From Campylorhamphus procurvoides (Eukaryota; Chordata; Aves; Passeriformes; Dendrocolaptidae): DNA of 64,000 nucleotides. Location of the stretch: the NCBI GenBank assembly GCA_013396655.1, contig WBMV01007804.1:563291-627290 (forward strand), given 5' to 3'. Both the position numbers and the translations under genes were made by a program. Shown here piece by piece: positions 63,901 through 64,000 of this stretch. The notes below the pieces were generated by a model. The model was not told the DNA's origin and ran no database searches. It worked only from the letters and a program-made list of their open reading frames with translations. The first letter of the stretch is position 1. Each line of letters starts with the position of its first letter.

Positions 63901-64000
63901 CCACAGTGTAGCCAAAGCTAAAGCTGAGAAAGACAGCTCAGCTTGGCCCTGCCATCAAGTTCCAAAGAGGAAGATTCATATTGCCAGATGTCTTTATAGA
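60918..64000. other. Unique AT-rich DNA to the window end
   Basis: Ten A at 60968-60977 followed by a C-rich stretch to 61003, then unique AT-rich sequence. The G/T-rich tract at 62317-62390 is described separately. 63090-63260 is GC-richer and has overlapping frames of 63-80 codons on both strands, none recognised. Confidence 0.5.
62317..62390 (+). repeat. G/T-rich tract with quadruplex-prone core
   Basis: A T/G-only plus strand with GGGG runs and the core G6-T-G6-T-GG at 62363-62378, followed by T8 and CCCC. The G runs could supply four G-tracts for an intramolecular quadruplex. Confidence 0.75.

Noticed and set aside
1..64000. Search for a CRISPR array, operon, toxin-antitoxin, phage or other prokaryotic system
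   Set aside because: Base composition, CR1 repeats and lack of dense ORFs show vertebrate nuclear DNA. No regularly spaced direct repeats were seen.

Overview
The window looks like 64 kb of bird (probably neoavian) nuclear DNA, either intergenic or inside very large introns. It is AT-rich throughout (about 60% or more A+T by eye). The recognisable interspersed repeats are nearly all CR1 LINE fragments with avian-type 3' ends, built on the octamer ATTCTRTG. A few much older MIR-like SINE traces are also present. CR1 covers only about 3 kb (~5%), and there are no Alu/B1/L1-type mammalian repeats, which suits a bird genome better than a mammal, crocodile or turtle. There is no bacterial-type gene organisation: no operons, CRISPR array, tRNA or rRNA.

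Layout. 1-12.3 kb is unique AT-rich DNA with a MIR remnant at 2.05 kb, a weaker MIR-like patch at 9.1 kb and a possible exon at 10.87 kb. 12.33-13.41 kb is the longest CR1, a 5'-truncated and internally deleted copy. 13.4-23.6 kb is unique, with a perfect PAR-bZIP palindrome at 14.02 kb and a CpG-retaining cluster of factor sites at 15.5-15.8 kb. 23.6 kb carries a short CR1 tail. 26.98-27.35 kb has a full cAMP-response element and a paired-homeodomain palindrome about 50 bp apart. 28.03-28.56 kb is a CR1 reverse-transcriptase fragment. 28.6-45.3 kb is mostly unique, with old CR1 pieces at 33.3 and 38.2 kb. 45.3-53.7 kb holds two minus-strand CR1 copies, including the least diverged one at 52.1 kb, and the two best-looking anonymous candidate exons (45.70 and 53.31 kb). 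56.3-57.3 kb is low-complexity DNA followed by a CpG-enriched islet. 60.6 kb carries a well-preserved CR1 3' end. 62.3 kb has a G-rich quadruplex-prone tract.

No protein-coding gene can be named. The longest open frames (about 130 codons) are near what chance gives for 64 kb read in six frames, and many overlap an equally long frame on the opposite strand. Three plus-strand segments combine a good splice acceptor, an open frame and a donor: 10868-10989, 45696-45924 and 53308-53481. Their intron phases are compatible in that order (1-0, 0-1, 1-1). This is reported as a testable but weak hypothesis. I found no convincing new biological system here. The items most worth checking are the two regulatory-looking clusters, the CpG islets and the phase-compatible candidate exons.
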